The notes: generated by a model from the letters alone, not told the origin. A DNA stretch of 64,000 nucleotides from Streptomyces sp. MUM 2J (GCF_022414535.1 NZ_JADWYM010000027.1:1-64000); one strand, 5' to 3'; shown: positions 50,360-59,780, counted from the first letter of the stretch. Made by a program: numbers and translations.

Positions 50360-51562
50360 ATGGGCGCTGAAACGGACGGGCTGGAAAGTCCCGCGCAATT
50401 TCCGTTCCATACCTTCGTCCTCAAGCTGCACAGTCGTTGCGATCTGGCGTGCGACCACTGCTACATGTACCGTGCCGCGGACCGCAGCTGGCGTGATCAG
50501 CCGCGCGCCATGTCCCCGGCGGTGATCGCGTGGACGGCACGGCGGATCGCCGAGCACGTGGCCACGCACGGGCTGCGGGCCGTGGCCGTCGCCCTGCACG
50601 GCGGGGAGCCGCTGCTGGCGGGTCCGGCGCTGGTGCGCCGGGCGGTGACGGAGATCACCGAGGCGGTGGGCCCCGGTGTCCGGCTGGATCTGTGCGTGCA
50701 GACCAACGGCATCCGGCTGGACGAGGCGTGGCTGGAACTGCTGGACGAGTTGGACGTGCGGATCGGGGTGAGCCTGGACGGCGACCGGGCCGCCCACGAC
50801 CGGCACCGGGTGCGGCCCGGTGGACAGGGCAGCCACCGGCGGGTGGCCGAGGCGGTGCGGGGTCTGGCCGAGGGCCCGCACCGCAGGCTCTTCGCCGGCC
50901 TGCTGTGCACCGTGGACCTGCGCAACGATCCGGTGGCCACCTATGAGGAACTGTTGCGGTACCGACCGCCGATGGTCGACTTCCTGCTGCCGCTGGGCAC
51001 CTGGGCGGCACCGCCGCCCGGCCGTGTGCCGGGGCGGGCGGACGCGCCGTACGGCGACTGGCTGGCGGCGGTCTTCGACCGCTGGTACGCGGCGCCGGTG
51101 CAGGAGACCGACGTCCGGGTGCTGCACAACGTGCTCTCGCTGACGCTGGGCGGGCGTCCGCGCACCGAGGGGCTGGGGCTGGAGCCGGTGCGGTACGTCG
51201 TGGTCGAGACGGACGGTTCCGTCGCGCTGGACGACACGCTGCGCGTGACGTACCACGGGGCGACCGTCACGGGCCTGCACGTGGCACGGGATCCCTTCGA
51301 CCGGGCGCTGCGCCATCCGGAGGTGGCGGTGCGTCAGGCGGGGGCGGCGGCGCTGTCCGCGCCCTGCCGGGGGTGCGCGCTGATGCCGGTGTGCGGGGGC
51401 GGCCACTACGTGCACCGGTATCGCGCCGACGGCACCGGTCACCGCAACCCGAGCGTGTACTGCCCCGATCTGGCGGCGCTCATCCGGCACGTGCACGGGA
51501 GGGTGGCCGCCGACACGCGGCGACTGGGGCGGCGGGAACCGGCGCGGGAGGCGTGCCAGTGA
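50360..51562 (+). CDS. fxsB: FxsB-type radical SAM/SPASM peptide maturase
   Basis: A 400-residue radical SAM enzyme expected to install cyclophane cross-links on the FxsA-like peptide. The C-x3-C-x2-C motif at Cys27, Cys31 and Cys34 (CDLACDHCYMY) binds the SAM [4Fe-4S] cluster. VALHGGEPLL, LCVQTNGIRLD and GVSLDGDRAAHDRHR are the FxsB/AnSME-like core strands. The C-terminus has SPASM cysteines (CRGCALMPVCGGG, YCPDL) for auxiliary clusters. ATG 50360 has GGGAG just upstream. The stop overlaps the GTG start of the HExxH gene, so the two modifying enzymes are coupled. Confidence 0.93.
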   Translation: MGAETDGLESPAQFPFHTFVLKLHSRCDLACDHCYMYRAADRSWRDQPRAMSPAVIAWTARRIAEHVATHGLRAVAVALHGGEPLLAGPALVRRAVTEITEAVGPGVRLDLCVQTNGIRLDEAWLELLDELDVRIGVSLDGDRAAHDRHRVRPGGQGSHRRVAEAVRGLAEGPHRRLFAGLLCTVDLRNDPVATYEELLRYRPPMVDFLLPLGTWAAPPPGRVPGRADAPYGDWLAAVFDRWYAAPVQETDVRVLHNVLSLTLGGRPRTEGLGLEPVRYVVVETDGSVALDDTLRVTYHGATVTGLHVARDPFDRALRHPEVAVRQAGAAALSAPCRGCALMPVCGGGHYVHRYRADGTGHRNPSVYCPDLAALIRHVHGRVAADTRRLGRREPAREACQ

Positions 51563-52911
51563 CGCTGCGCGCGTTCCGGATCGGGGCCCCGCTCCTCGAC
51601 GCACTGGCCCGGGGCGGGGGCGGAGCCGGGGCGGTGCTGCTGCTCGCCGACGCCGAGTACGGCAGACGGCTGCTGCTGCTGCGTGCGGTGCTGGACCGGG
51701 CGCGGGAGCACGGTGGTGCCGTGGCGGCGGGTGCGTCCGGCCTGTTCGAGGTGCTGGCCGGGGCCCGGCGGACGGCGCCGGACGCCACGCGCCGGGTGCT
51801 GGGCCATCCGTCGGTGGGGCCGCGGCTGGTGATGTCGTGGCGGGCGCTGGCTCAGCCGGGTCCGGTGGCGTCGCTGCCGCTGTCCGACGTGGCGGCTGCC
51901 GCCGCGGTCGCCACCGGACAGCACGCCGAGGTGACGCTCACGGCGTCGGGGCCCGGGGCGGTCCTGCCCGGGGTGGGTGCGGCGGTGCTCCCCGGGGCCG
52001 CCCGCGGCTCGGCGTTGCTGCTGCGCGACGGGGTGCTGGAGACCGAGGGCGGGACACGGCTGCGGGTCGCGGGACCGGGGACCCGGTCCGAGGGCGGCAC
52101 GCCGGTGCGGACACCGGGTGCGGAGGGGGCCCGGTGGTGGCCGCCGCCCCGGGTGGAGGGCACCCGGGCGGTGCTGGACGACGTGGATCCCGTGGCCGCG
52201 GCCGGTGCGCCCCGGGTCCGGCTCAACGGCGACGAGGTGCGGGCGTGGCGGTCGGGGACGACGGGCGCGCTGCGGCTGCTGCGGGCGCGGCATCCCGGGC
52301 ACGCCGCCGAGGTCGTGGCGGGACTGCGGGCGCTGGTGCCGTTGCCGGCGGCCGGCGGCGACGTGCACCGCAGCGGCAGCGCGGCGGAGATGTTCGGCGG
52401 TGTGGCCCTGACCCTGCCGGCGTCGGCGGCGGCCTTGGCCGAGACGCTGGTGCACGAGGTGCAGCACAGCAAGCTGGTCGCCGTGATGCATCTGGTCGAT
52501 CTGCTCGATCCGGCGCCGCACGCGCAGCGGCAGCGTCTGCTGTACGCACCGTGGCGCGACGACCCGCGCCCGCTGTCGGGGCTGCTCCACGGCACCTACG
52601 CCTTCCTGTCGGTCGCCCGGTTCTGGTTCGTGGAGGCGCAGGCCGCCCGGACCGCGCCGGAGCGGCACCGGGCGCAGGTGCGGTGCGCGCGCTGGCGGGA
52701 GGCCGCGGCGGAGGCGGCCGCAACGCTGCTGGCCCACGAGGACGGCCTGACGCACACCGGGCACCGTTTCGTCGCCGTCATGCACGCCGCCCTCGCCGAG
52801 CTGAGCGAGGTGCCGCTGCCGGCGGCGGCCGTCCGGGAGGCGCGCCGGCACGCGGAGGGCCACCGGGTGCGCTGGATGGCCCGCAACGCAGCCGACGCGG
52901 CGCCGGCCTGA
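51559..52911 (+). CDS. HExxH-type peptide beta-hydroxylase homologue
   Basis: A 450-residue protein of the HEXXH-motif family found with FxsB, members of which are reported as alpha-ketoglutarate-dependent peptide beta-hydroxylases rather than proteases. The motif is HEVQH, His299 to His303, in AETLVHEVQHSKLVAVMHLVDL; downstream HGTYAFLSVARFW supplies a further conserved His. The N-terminal 280 residues are Ala/Gly/Leu-rich with an EVTLTASGPGAVLPG segment. GTG 51559 is in the tail of fxsB with GGGAGG eight bases before. It implies a second modification, probably hydroxylation, of the peptide. Confidence 0.88.
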   Translation: MTLRAFRIGAPLLDALARGGGGAGAVLLLADAEYGRRLLLLRAVLDRAREHGGAVAAGASGLFEVLAGARRTAPDATRRVLGHPSVGPRLVMSWRALAQPGPVASLPLSDVAAAAAVATGQHAEVTLTASGPGAVLPGVGAAVLPGAARGSALLLRDGVLETEGGTRLRVAGPGTRSEGGTPVRTPGAEGARWWPPPRVEGTRAVLDDVDPVAAAGAPRVRLNGDEVRAWRSGTTGALRLLRARHPGHAAEVVAGLRALVPLPAAGGDVHRSGSAAEMFGGVALTLPASAAALAETLVHEVQHSKLVAVMHLVDLLDPAPHAQRQRLLYAPWRDDPRPLSGLLHGTYAFLSVARFWFVEAQAARTAPERHRAQVRCARWREAAAEAAATLLAHEDGLTHTGHRFVAVMHAALAELSEVPLPAAAVREARRHAEGHRVRWMARNAADAAPA

Positions 52912-52918
52912 TCCTGGC

Positions 52919-52957
52919 AACACCTTTGCGAACAGGTGTTCCTGACGAGACATCAGG
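52919..52957 (+). terminator. Tandem small hairpins after the HExxH gene
   Basis: AACACCT/AGGTGTT (52919-52925, 52934-52940) and CCTGA/TCAGG (52941-52945, 52953-52957) form two adjacent hairpins just after the stop. They may end or attenuate the fxsB transcript before the hydrolase and caspase-like genes. Confidence 0.45.
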
Positions 52958-53019
52958 TACGGGTTGCGGCGGACGCCACACAGGGTAGGAGTCCCGGCAC
53001 ATCCGGTGGGGACCTGGGG

Positions 53020-53907
53020 GTGGTCGGCGTGGGACCGGTCGTACTCGTGCACGGCATCTGGAACGCGGAACCCGGACTGACGCCGGGGCAGGCGGCGCGG
53101 GAGAAGGCCGAGGACGCCGCGAAACGGCTGCGCGAGGGGCTCGCCGCGGCGCGCCTGTCGCACATCGAGGTACCGCCCCTGGTGATGGCCTACTACGCCC
53201 ACCAGCTCGCCGACGACTACCGCCCCGAGCGACAGTCCGCCGGGCACGAGCGCCCGGAGGACCTGTCGGACGGCCAGCTGGCGGAAGCATGGGAGTGGCT
53301 GCGGGCAGCCGGGGTGGAGCCCGTCGAGTCGCAGGCCGCCCTGCTGGCCCCCTTGCGGTGGGGCATTTCGCGGCTCGTGGCACGGCGGGCCCGCGGCGCC
53401 GCGCCAGGTGTCCGGGAGCGGCTGGCGGAGCTGGTGGCGCGCCTGGTGGTCGCCACGCTGCAGGACACCGACGCCTACACCTCCCGGCCCGCCCGGCGCC
53501 GCGCGGTGCGGGCGACGGTCGCGGAGGCGGTCCGCAGCAGCGGTGCGCGGGTGCTGGTGGCGCACTCGCTGGGCAGCGTCGTGGCGTACGAGGCCCTGCA
53601 CGCCCACCCGGACCTGGAACTGGACCTGCTGCTGACGCTGGGCTCCCCGCTGGGCCTGCCGGCGCTGATGCGCAAGCTGGAGCCGGAGCCGGTGGCCGGT
53701 CGCGGGGCCCGGCCGCGCGGGGTCCGGCACTGGGTGAACATCGCCGACGTGGGGGACCTGGTGGCCGTCCCGGCGCGGCTCGGCGACGCCTTCCCGGTCG
53801 ACCTGCACGAGACCACGGACATCGGCCTGTTCGATCCGCACACGCTGGGCGGCTATCTCTCCAGCGGGCTCGCGGCCGCCGCGCTCGCCCCCTACCTGGC
53901 GGACTGA
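53020..53907 (+). CDS. Alpha/beta hydrolase-like protein of the fxs locus
   Basis: A 295-residue serine hydrolase fold. The first strand and oxyanion loop VVLVHGIWN, the elbow VLVAHSLGSVVAYEAL with Ser183, and GSPLGLPALM with HWVNIADVGDLVAVP are visible; the region resembles lipase or esterase-like effector domains of conflict systems. The catalytic His is not obvious: HETTDIGLFDPHTLGGYLSS near the end holds two candidates. GTG 53020 is chosen, with GTG 53029 nearly as good. It lies 49 bp before the caspase-like gene and is probably co-transcribed with it. A role as lipase or peptide-processing enzyme is inferred. Confidence 0.78.
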   Translation: MVGVGPVVLVHGIWNAEPGLTPGQAAREKAEDAAKRLREGLAAARLSHIEVPPLVMAYYAHQLADDYRPERQSAGHERPEDLSDGQLAEAWEWLRAAGVEPVESQAALLAPLRWGISRLVARRARGAAPGVRERLAELVARLVVATLQDTDAYTSRPARRRAVRATVAEAVRSSGARVLVAHSLGSVVAYEALHAHPDLELDLLLTLGSPLGLPALMRKLEPEPVAGRGARPRGVRHWVNIADVGDLVAVPARLGDAFPVDLHETTDIGLFDPHTLGGYLSSGLAAAALAPYLAD

Positions 53908-53956
53908 GCCGCCGCGTCCGGCGGGAGGTGAACGCGTTCGGGAGGAGGGTCCGCAG

Positions 53957-56900
53957 GTGACGGTGCACGCGCTCGTGGTGGGCGCCGGGGGCTTTCCGGG
54001 GCGCTCCTCGGACGAGGGGAGCCGCGCGAGGGGGGAGACCGTGCTGTCGACCCTGCCGAGCGTGCGGAACGCGGTCCTCGACGTGGCCCGGGCCGTCGAC
54101 GCGCTGGGCATCCGGGTCGCGGACGTGCTGCACGACCCGACCCTGGAGCAGTGGGCCGCCGCCTGGAAGGCGGTGTGCGAGCACGCCGGCGACGATCCCC
54201 TGATCGTGCACTTCAGCGGGCACGGGCTGCTCGTCGACGAGGACCTGTACCTGGCCGTGTACGACACGGATCCGCAGTCGGGGCACGTCCACGGCTCGGC
54301 GGTCGACGTCGCGGCGCTGCTGCGGACCGTCGACCGCGGCACCGGCGGTCCGGTGCTGTTCCTGCTCGACGTGTGCGGAGCCGGCGCGGCTCTGCGCCCG
54401 CAGCTCGTCGCGCAGCTGGCCGGGGTGAAGAACCGCAGGGCCTGGGTGATCGCGGCGTGCGCGGCCGACGAGATCACCTACGGGGCGCGGTTCAGCACGG
54501 CGACGGCGACCGTGCTGGAGGAGATCGCGCGGCGCGAGCTGTTCGTGCCGACCTCGCGGCCGTACGTCCCGGTGGAGCTGCTGGCCGCGAGGATCGACGA
54601 GGTGATGGCCCGCGCGGATGCCGAACAGGGCCGGCCCAAGCAGGACGTGGTGCGCACCTCGTACAACGAGGCGGTGCTGCGGACGGCCCCCTTCCTGGCC
54701 AACCCGTGGTTCCGCGGACGCCCGTCGGATGCCTACCTCGCCCATCTCGACGAGGGTCTGCGTCACTTCGTCGGCGCCCTCGATCCGCGGTTCGACGTGG
54801 TCCACTTCGCCACCCGGGCCGCCGGCACCGCGGACGGGGAGCTGTTCCACTTCAGCGGCCGGGAGCGGCAACTGGCGCGCCTGAAGGAGTGGCTGGACGA
54901 CCCGTCGGGCACGGAGGACCGGCTGCTGGTGGTCACCGGGAGCCCGGGGGCGGGCAAGTCGGCCCTGCTCGGGGCGGCCGTGTGCAGCGTGCATCCCACG
55001 CTCGTGGCACTGCGGGCCCGCCTGAACCTCCGGGCGTTCCGCCCCGAACCCGACCCCCGGCTGCTGGCCGTGCACGCCCGGAAGCTGACGGTACGCCAGG
55101 TGGTGGCCTCGCTGCATCGCCAGGCCCGCGCGGTGGGCGCTCCGCCGGGGGACGGGCCGCCGTACGAACCGGACGGTGCCGTGGGCCCGGAGGAGTTGTT
55201 CGGCGCGCTGGCGGAGGGCGGCGGGACGACCGTCGTGGTGGACGCCCTGGACGAGGCGGACGACCCCGAGGAACTGCTGCGAGAGGTGATCCTGCCGCTG
55301 GCGGGCCGCCCGGCGACGCGGACGGCGCCGGGCTGCCGGGTACTGCTGGGCACCCGGCTGTGGCCGGACGCCCTCCGCGACCTGCACGCCGTCCTCGACG
55401 GACGACCCGACCTCGAGATCGACCTGGACCGCGAGGAACCCGAGGTGCTCGCCGACGATCTCGGGCTCTACCTGGAGAAGCTGCTGGACCCGCACTACCC
55501 CGCCGCGACGGCGCAGGCGATCGCCGGCCGCCTGGCGGAATCGGCCGAGGACGGCCCCTTCCTGGCGGCCTTTCTGTACGGCACCCATCTGCGGACGCGG
55601 CACGCCGCCGGTACGCCGCCCGCCCCCGCGGAGATCGTCGCCGGCCTGCCGGCCGGTCTGCCCGGCGTGCTCGACCTGAACCTGCGGACCCTGACGGCAG
55701 AGGATCCCTGGACGGGGCCGGTGCTGGCCGCCGTCGGCCGGGCGGCCGGTGCCGGAATGCCGCTGGAGCTCGTCCACGCGGTGGCGCTGGAACTCGCCCC
55801 CGGGGCACGGGGCCGGCTGCTGCCGCCCCGGCCCGAGGACACCCGCAGGGCGCTGGAGGGCGCCCGTTTCCACCTCCGCACCACCACGGACGGCGACCGG
55901 CAGCTGTACCGCTTCTTCCACCAGGCGCTCGCCGAGCACATGGCTCCACGGGCCGATCCCACGGCGGTCCTCGACGCCCTGCTGGCCGAGGTCCCGGCCG
56001 AGGGCGGCGTCCGCGACTGGTCGGCGGCCGACCCCTACCTGCGGCGGCACGCGGTCGACCACGCGGCGGGGGCGGGCGAACGGGAACTGGACGCGCTGCT
56101 GGCGGACCCGGGCCATCTGCTGCACGCCGAGCCGGACCGCCTCGTGCCCCACCTGCACCGCGCGCGCAAGCCGCGGGCCCGCCGCAACGCCGACGTCTAC
56201 CGGCAGACCACGGCCCACCATCCGCTGCGCGACAGCCCGACGGCCCGGCGGGATCTGCTGGTCCTGGACGCCGTCGTGTGGCAGGACGCGGAGCTGGCGG
56301 CGGCCGTCGCCGCCGTGACCGGGCCGCCCCCGGCGTACGTCCGGCCCCGCTGGGCACTGAGCCGTACGGCGGCGGCGGCCCGGCTGCACGTACTCGGCGC
56401 ACATGCCGGGCCCCTGACCCGGGTACTGCTCGCCGGGCCGCCCGGCGCGGTCCACGGGGTCGCCGTCACGGCCGGGACGGACGGGCGGGTGTGCCTGTGG
56501 GATCCGCTGAACGGCCAGGCGCTGGGCGACCTCGGCACGGCGTCCGGGGCGGTGCGCGCGGTGGCGGCGACCCGGCGGGCGGACGGCCGGGACGTGCTGG
56601 TCCTCGCCGGCGGCAGCGGTCCCCGGGAGCAGGACTGGCTCTTCGGCAGCGGCAGCGGTCGGCTGTTCGTGCACGACCTGGGCACGGGCGCTCTTCTGGA
56701 CACCCTGGAGGAGCAGGGCGTGCCCCGGCCGACCCTGCTGAGCGCGCTCACGCTGCCGGACGGCGGCGCCCGCGCCGTCTCGGCCGGCAGCGGCCGGAAG
56801 GTGCTGTTCTGGGACCTGGACGCCGGTCGCCTGCTGTTCGAGCGCGACAGCCCCCTGCCGCTCGTGCGGGCCCTCGCGACGGGCACGCGGCGCGACGGCA

Positions 56901-58828
56901 GGGCCGTGGCGATCGCCGCCGGGGACGAGTACGCGGCGATGGTGTGGGACCTGCGGACGGGGCGCAGGCTGCACCGGCTCGGCCCGCACGCGGACTTCGT
57001 GCGGGCCGTGGCCGTCGCTCGGCGGGCGGACGGCAGCGTGGCGGCCGTCACCGGTGGGGTGGACGGGGCGCTCCGCGTGTGGGACCTGGACGACGGCGGC
57101 CTGCTGTACGCCCTGTCCGGCCACCGGGCCTGGGTGACGACGGTGGCCGCGGGCACCGACGGCGACCGCTCGCTGGCGGTGAGCGGGGACCGGCAGGGGC
57201 GGGTGCTGGTGTGGGACCTGGACGGGGGACGCCTGCTGCACGACCTGCGGGGCCGGCACGGGGTGATCACCTGTTCGGCCGTGCTCGGGGAGACCCGTGA
57301 CGGCCTGGCGGTCACCGGGTGCGCCGACGGCCGCGTGGCCGTCTGGAACCTGCGCACCGGCACCTGCACCCACTGGCTCGCCGCGCACGCAGAAGGGGTG
57401 CAGGACCTCGCCGTCCGCCGGCTCGGTGACCGGGTGCTGGTGGTCAGCGGCGGCATGGACGGGCGCGCGGTGGTGTGGGACGTGACGCCCGAGGCCGCCG
57501 ACAGCGCGGTGGAGGGGCCGTCCGGCGGCCGTCCCGACGGCCTGCCCGGCGACCGTTCCACCGGCTCGGCCGGCGACCGGTCCGGCGGCCCGTCCCGCGC
57601 CCGGCGGGCCGAGGGCTCCGCCCCGGGTCCCGCCGCAGGGGCGAACGGGGCGACGGCCGAAGGAGCGCCCGGGAGGCCGGCCGGAGCAGGAGCGGACGAG
57701 GAGGCCGAGGAGGGGGCGGAAGAACGGACCGGACGTCCGGCCGGGGACGGGGCGGCGGGTGCGGAGGCGGGCCGGGAGACGGCCGCTACGGCGGGCGGCA
57801 CGGGCCCCGAGGCGGGCCGGGAGGGCGAGGGCCCGGGACGTGAGGGGGCGGCCGGGACCGGTCGGGTGCCCGCGGTGCGGGGCGAGCCGGTCGACTCCGT
57901 CGCGCTCGCCGTGCCCGGTCGGGGCCCCGCCCTGCTGGTCGTCGGGGGCGGACGCACCCTGGAGGTGCGGGAGTTCGCCAACGGCCGGCACCGGCACAGG
58001 ATGGCGGAGGCGGACCGGCGGCGGGTGCGGGCCGTGGCGACGGCCGAGCTTCCGGACGTGGGCCCGGTGGCCGTGACGGGGGGCCGGGACGGGCTGCTGC
58101 GGACATGGGACCTGACGACCGGGGCGCCGATCCGCTCGTACCCCGGCCCGCGCCGGATCCGCGCCCTGGGCTGCGGACGGACCGCGGACGGCCTCCCCGT
58201 GGTGGTCGCGGGCTGCGACGACGGCACGGCGGAGGTCCGGGACCTGGCGAGCGGGGCCCTGGTGAGCCGTTTCCTCGGACATTCCGGCGCCCGGATCCTC
58301 GCCCTCGCGGTGGCCGAACCGCCCGGCGCCTCCGGTGTCGTGGTCAGCGCGGACGCACACGGCGGGCTGCTGGTGTGGGAGCTGTCGTCGGGGCGCGGGA
58401 CGGCCGCCCCGGCGGTCCGGGCGGCGCCGGTCCACGCGCTGGCCACCGCCGTGCTGCCCGGAGGCCGGGCCGTGGCCGTCGCGGGCGGGGAGGCCGGCGA
58501 GGTGCGCGTGTGGGACCTTCTCGCGCCGCAGGCCCCGCATCACCTGACCGGTCTGGAACGCCGGGTGACGGCGCTGTCGGCGGTGGAGCTCGCGGACGGC
58601 ACCGTCGTGGCCGCCGGTGGCGGTGAGGACCGCTGGGTGGCCTTCTGGGACCTGCGGACACGCAGGGAGCTGCAGCCCGCGTATCACGTCCCCGCGGACG
58701 TGTCGGCGCTCGCGGCCTGCCCGGCGGGGCTCGCCGTCGCCCACGCCGAGGGCACGGCGGCCCTGCGCTGGGCGCCTCCGCGCACGGCGGCGGAGCACCA
58801 AGGGGGTTCGGAGCGGTCCCCGGGGTGA
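53957..58828 (+). CDS. Caspase-like/STAND NTPase/WD40 protein
   Basis: A 1,623-residue multidomain protein. Residues 1-230 are a caspase-like (C14) peptidase with catalytic His89 in HFSGHG and Cys140 in LLDVCGAG. Residues about 300-640 are a STAND NTPase with Walker A GSPGAGKSALL (residues 328-335) and Walker B TVVVDALDEAD. Residues about 830-1175 and 1300-1600 are two runs of WD40 repeats (VRVWDL/VLVWDL endings), separated by a disordered Gly/Ala/Glu linker at about 1178-1300. This is a sensor-transducer-effector plan: WD40 recognises a trigger, the NTPase oligomerises and the protease is activated. The GTG start has GGGAGGAGGG upstream. Last gene of the arm. Confidence 0.92.
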   Translation: MTVHALVVGAGGFPGRSSDEGSRARGETVLSTLPSVRNAVLDVARAVDALGIRVADVLHDPTLEQWAAAWKAVCEHAGDDPLIVHFSGHGLLVDEDLYLAVYDTDPQSGHVHGSAVDVAALLRTVDRGTGGPVLFLLDVCGAGAALRPQLVAQLAGVKNRRAWVIAACAADEITYGARFSTATATVLEEIARRELFVPTSRPYVPVELLAARIDEVMARADAEQGRPKQDVVRTSYNEAVLRTAPFLANPWFRGRPSDAYLAHLDEGLRHFVGALDPRFDVVHFATRAAGTADGELFHFSGRERQLARLKEWLDDPSGTEDRLLVVTGSPGAGKSALLGAAVCSVHPTLVALRARLNLRAFRPEPDPRLLAVHARKLTVRQVVASLHRQARAVGAPPGDGPPYEPDGAVGPEELFGALAEGGGTTVVVDALDEADDPEELLREVILPLAGRPATRTAPGCRVLLGTRLWPDALRDLHAVLDGRPDLEIDLDREEPEVLADDLGLYLEKLLDPHYPAATAQAIAGRLAESAEDGPFLAAFLYGTHLRTRHAAGTPPAPAEIVAGLPAGLPGVLDLNLRTLTAEDPWTGPVLAAVGRAAGAGMPLELVHAVALELAPGARGRLLPPRPEDTRRALEGARFHLRTTTDGDRQLYRFFHQALAEHMAPRADPTAVLDALLAEVPAEGGVRDWSAADPYLRRHAVDHAAGAGERELDALLADPGHLLHAEPDRLVPHLHRARKPRARRNADVYRQTTAHHPLRDSPTARRDLLVLDAVVWQDAELAAAVAAVTGPPPAYVRPRWALSRTAAAARLHVLGAHAGPLTRVLLAGPPGAVHGVAVTAGTDGRVCLWDPLNGQALGDLGTASGAVRAVAATRRADGRDVLVLAGGSGPREQDWLFGSGSGRLFVHDLGTGALLDTLEEQGVPRPTLLSALTLPDGGARAVSAGSGRKVLFWDLDAGRLLFERDSPLPLVRALATGTRRDGRAVAIAAGDEYAAMVWDLRTGRRLHRLGPHADFVRAVAVARRADGSVAAVTGGVDGALRVWDLDDGGLLYALSGHRAWVTTVAAGTDGDRSLAVSGDRQGRVLVWDLDGGRLLHDLRGRHGVITCSAVLGETRDGLAVTGCADGRVAVWNLRTGTCTHWLAAHAEGVQDLAVRRLGDRVLVVSGGMDGRAVVWDVTPEAADSAVEGPSGGRPDGLPGDRSTGSAGDRSGGPSRARRAEGSAPGPAAGANGATAEGAPGRPAGAGADEEAEEGAEERTGRPAGDGAAGAEAGRETAATAGGTGPEAGREGEGPGREGAAGTGRVPAVRGEPVDSVALAVPGRGPALLVVGGGRTLEVREFANGRHRHRMAEADRRRVRAVATAELPDVGPVAVTGGRDGLLRTWDLTTGAPIRSYPGPRRIRALGCGRTADGLPVVVAGCDDGTAEVRDLASGALVSRFLGHSGARILALAVAEPPGASGVVVSADAHGGLLVWELSSGRGTAAPAVRAAPVHALATAVLPGGRAVAVAGGEAGEVRVWDLLAPQAPHHLTGLERRVTALSAVELADGTVVAAGGGEDRWVAFWDLRTRRELQPAYHVPADVSALAACPAGLAVAHAEGTAALRWAPPRTAAEHQGGSERSPG

Positions 58829-58877
58829 ACGGGCGGCACGCGGGGTCCGGCGCCCCCGCCGGCTCGGCCGGGGACCC

Positions 58878-59780
58878 TCAGTCGTGCGGGACCAGCGCCA
58901 CCGGGCACCGCACGTGGTGGACCAGGGCGTGGGCGACCGGTCCGGTGTGCGTGCCGGCGGGGCGCCTGCGCCTGCGGGTTCCGATCACCAGCAGCCCGGC
59001 GCCGCCGGCCGCCCGCACCAGCACATGAGCCGGGCGTCCCTCGGGGACGGCCTCCCGGACCACGACCGTGGGGTACTTGCGGCGCCACGGGTCGAGTCGG
59101 CCGGTCAACTCGCGCTGCGCCGCCGCTCTCATCCGGCCGCGCTGCTCGGCGTCCGGCAGCACGTGGGTGACGGGCGCGTGCCAGACGTGCAGGGCGCGCA
59201 GCGGGGCGTGGCGGAGTTCCGCGGCGCGGAAGGCGAAGTCCAGGACGTCGTCGGCGGACGGCTCTCCGATGTCCACCGCGACCGCCACGTCACGGAACGG
59301 GGTGTGCACCGACGGCCTGCCGCGGGCGTCCGGAAGGTGGTCGGCCTCGGGGGTCCGGCCGGCCCGCACGAGGACGACGGGGCGTCGGCTGCGGGCGGCG
59401 ACGACCGGTGCCACCGCCCCGGACACGAATCCGCCGAGGCCGCTGCGCCCCTGGCTGCCGATGACCAGCAGGTCGGCCTCCGCCGCCTGCGCGAGCAGCA
59501 CGGCGGCCGGATCCCCGGCCACCTGCTCCGCGGTGATGGTGAGCTGCGGGTGGCGCTCGTCGAGCCGGTCGAGCACGTGGTGCAGCAGCATGCGGGCGTG
59601 CCGTTCGGCGGCCGTGGGTTCGGGCGGGCCGGTCTCGGGAGTGCCCCGCGGCGGGCCGGGCTTGCGGGCGTGCACCAGCCGGAGCGGCAGTCCCCGGCGC
59701 AGCGCCTCGCGCGCGGCCCAGTCGGCTGCGTCGAAACCCTCCGCCGAGTCGTCCACACCGGCCACGACCGACCTGATCAC
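58878..59780 (-). CDS. Tandem universal stress protein 1
   Basis: A 300-residue protein of two fused Usp domains (about 1-145 and 155-300). The ATP-binding motif G-x2-G-x9-G-S is seen in the first domain as GSQGRSGLGGFVSGAV; in the second it reads GTRRRRRPAGTHTGPVAHAL, a weaker match. Such proteins bind ATP and accumulate in hypoxia or stationary phase. GTG 59780 is set by AGGAGG eight bases upstream. Its stop is 49 bp from the stop of the caspase-like gene. Three paralogues lie in a row on this strand. Confidence 0.92.
   Translation of the reverse strand: MIRSVVAGVDDSAEGFDAADWAAREALRRGLPLRLVHARKPGPPRGTPETGPPEPTAAERHARMLLHHVLDRLDERHPQLTITAEQVAGDPAAVLLAQAAEADLLVIGSQGRSGLGGFVSGAVAPVVAARSRRPVVLVRAGRTPEADHLPDARGRPSVHTPFRDVAVAVDIGEPSADDVLDFAFRAAELRHAPLRALHVWHAPVTHVLPDAEQRGRMRAAAQRELTGRLDPWRRKYPTVVVREAVPEGRPAHVLVRAAGGAGLLVIGTRRRRRPAGTHTGPVAHALVHHVRCPVALVPHD

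Noticed and set aside
52778..58801. A 2,007-codon open frame on the minus strand opposite the caspase-like gene
   Set aside because: It lies antisense to a clear multidomain gene, is Arg/Gly/Pro-rich and has no motif; long antisense frames are expected at this G+C content.
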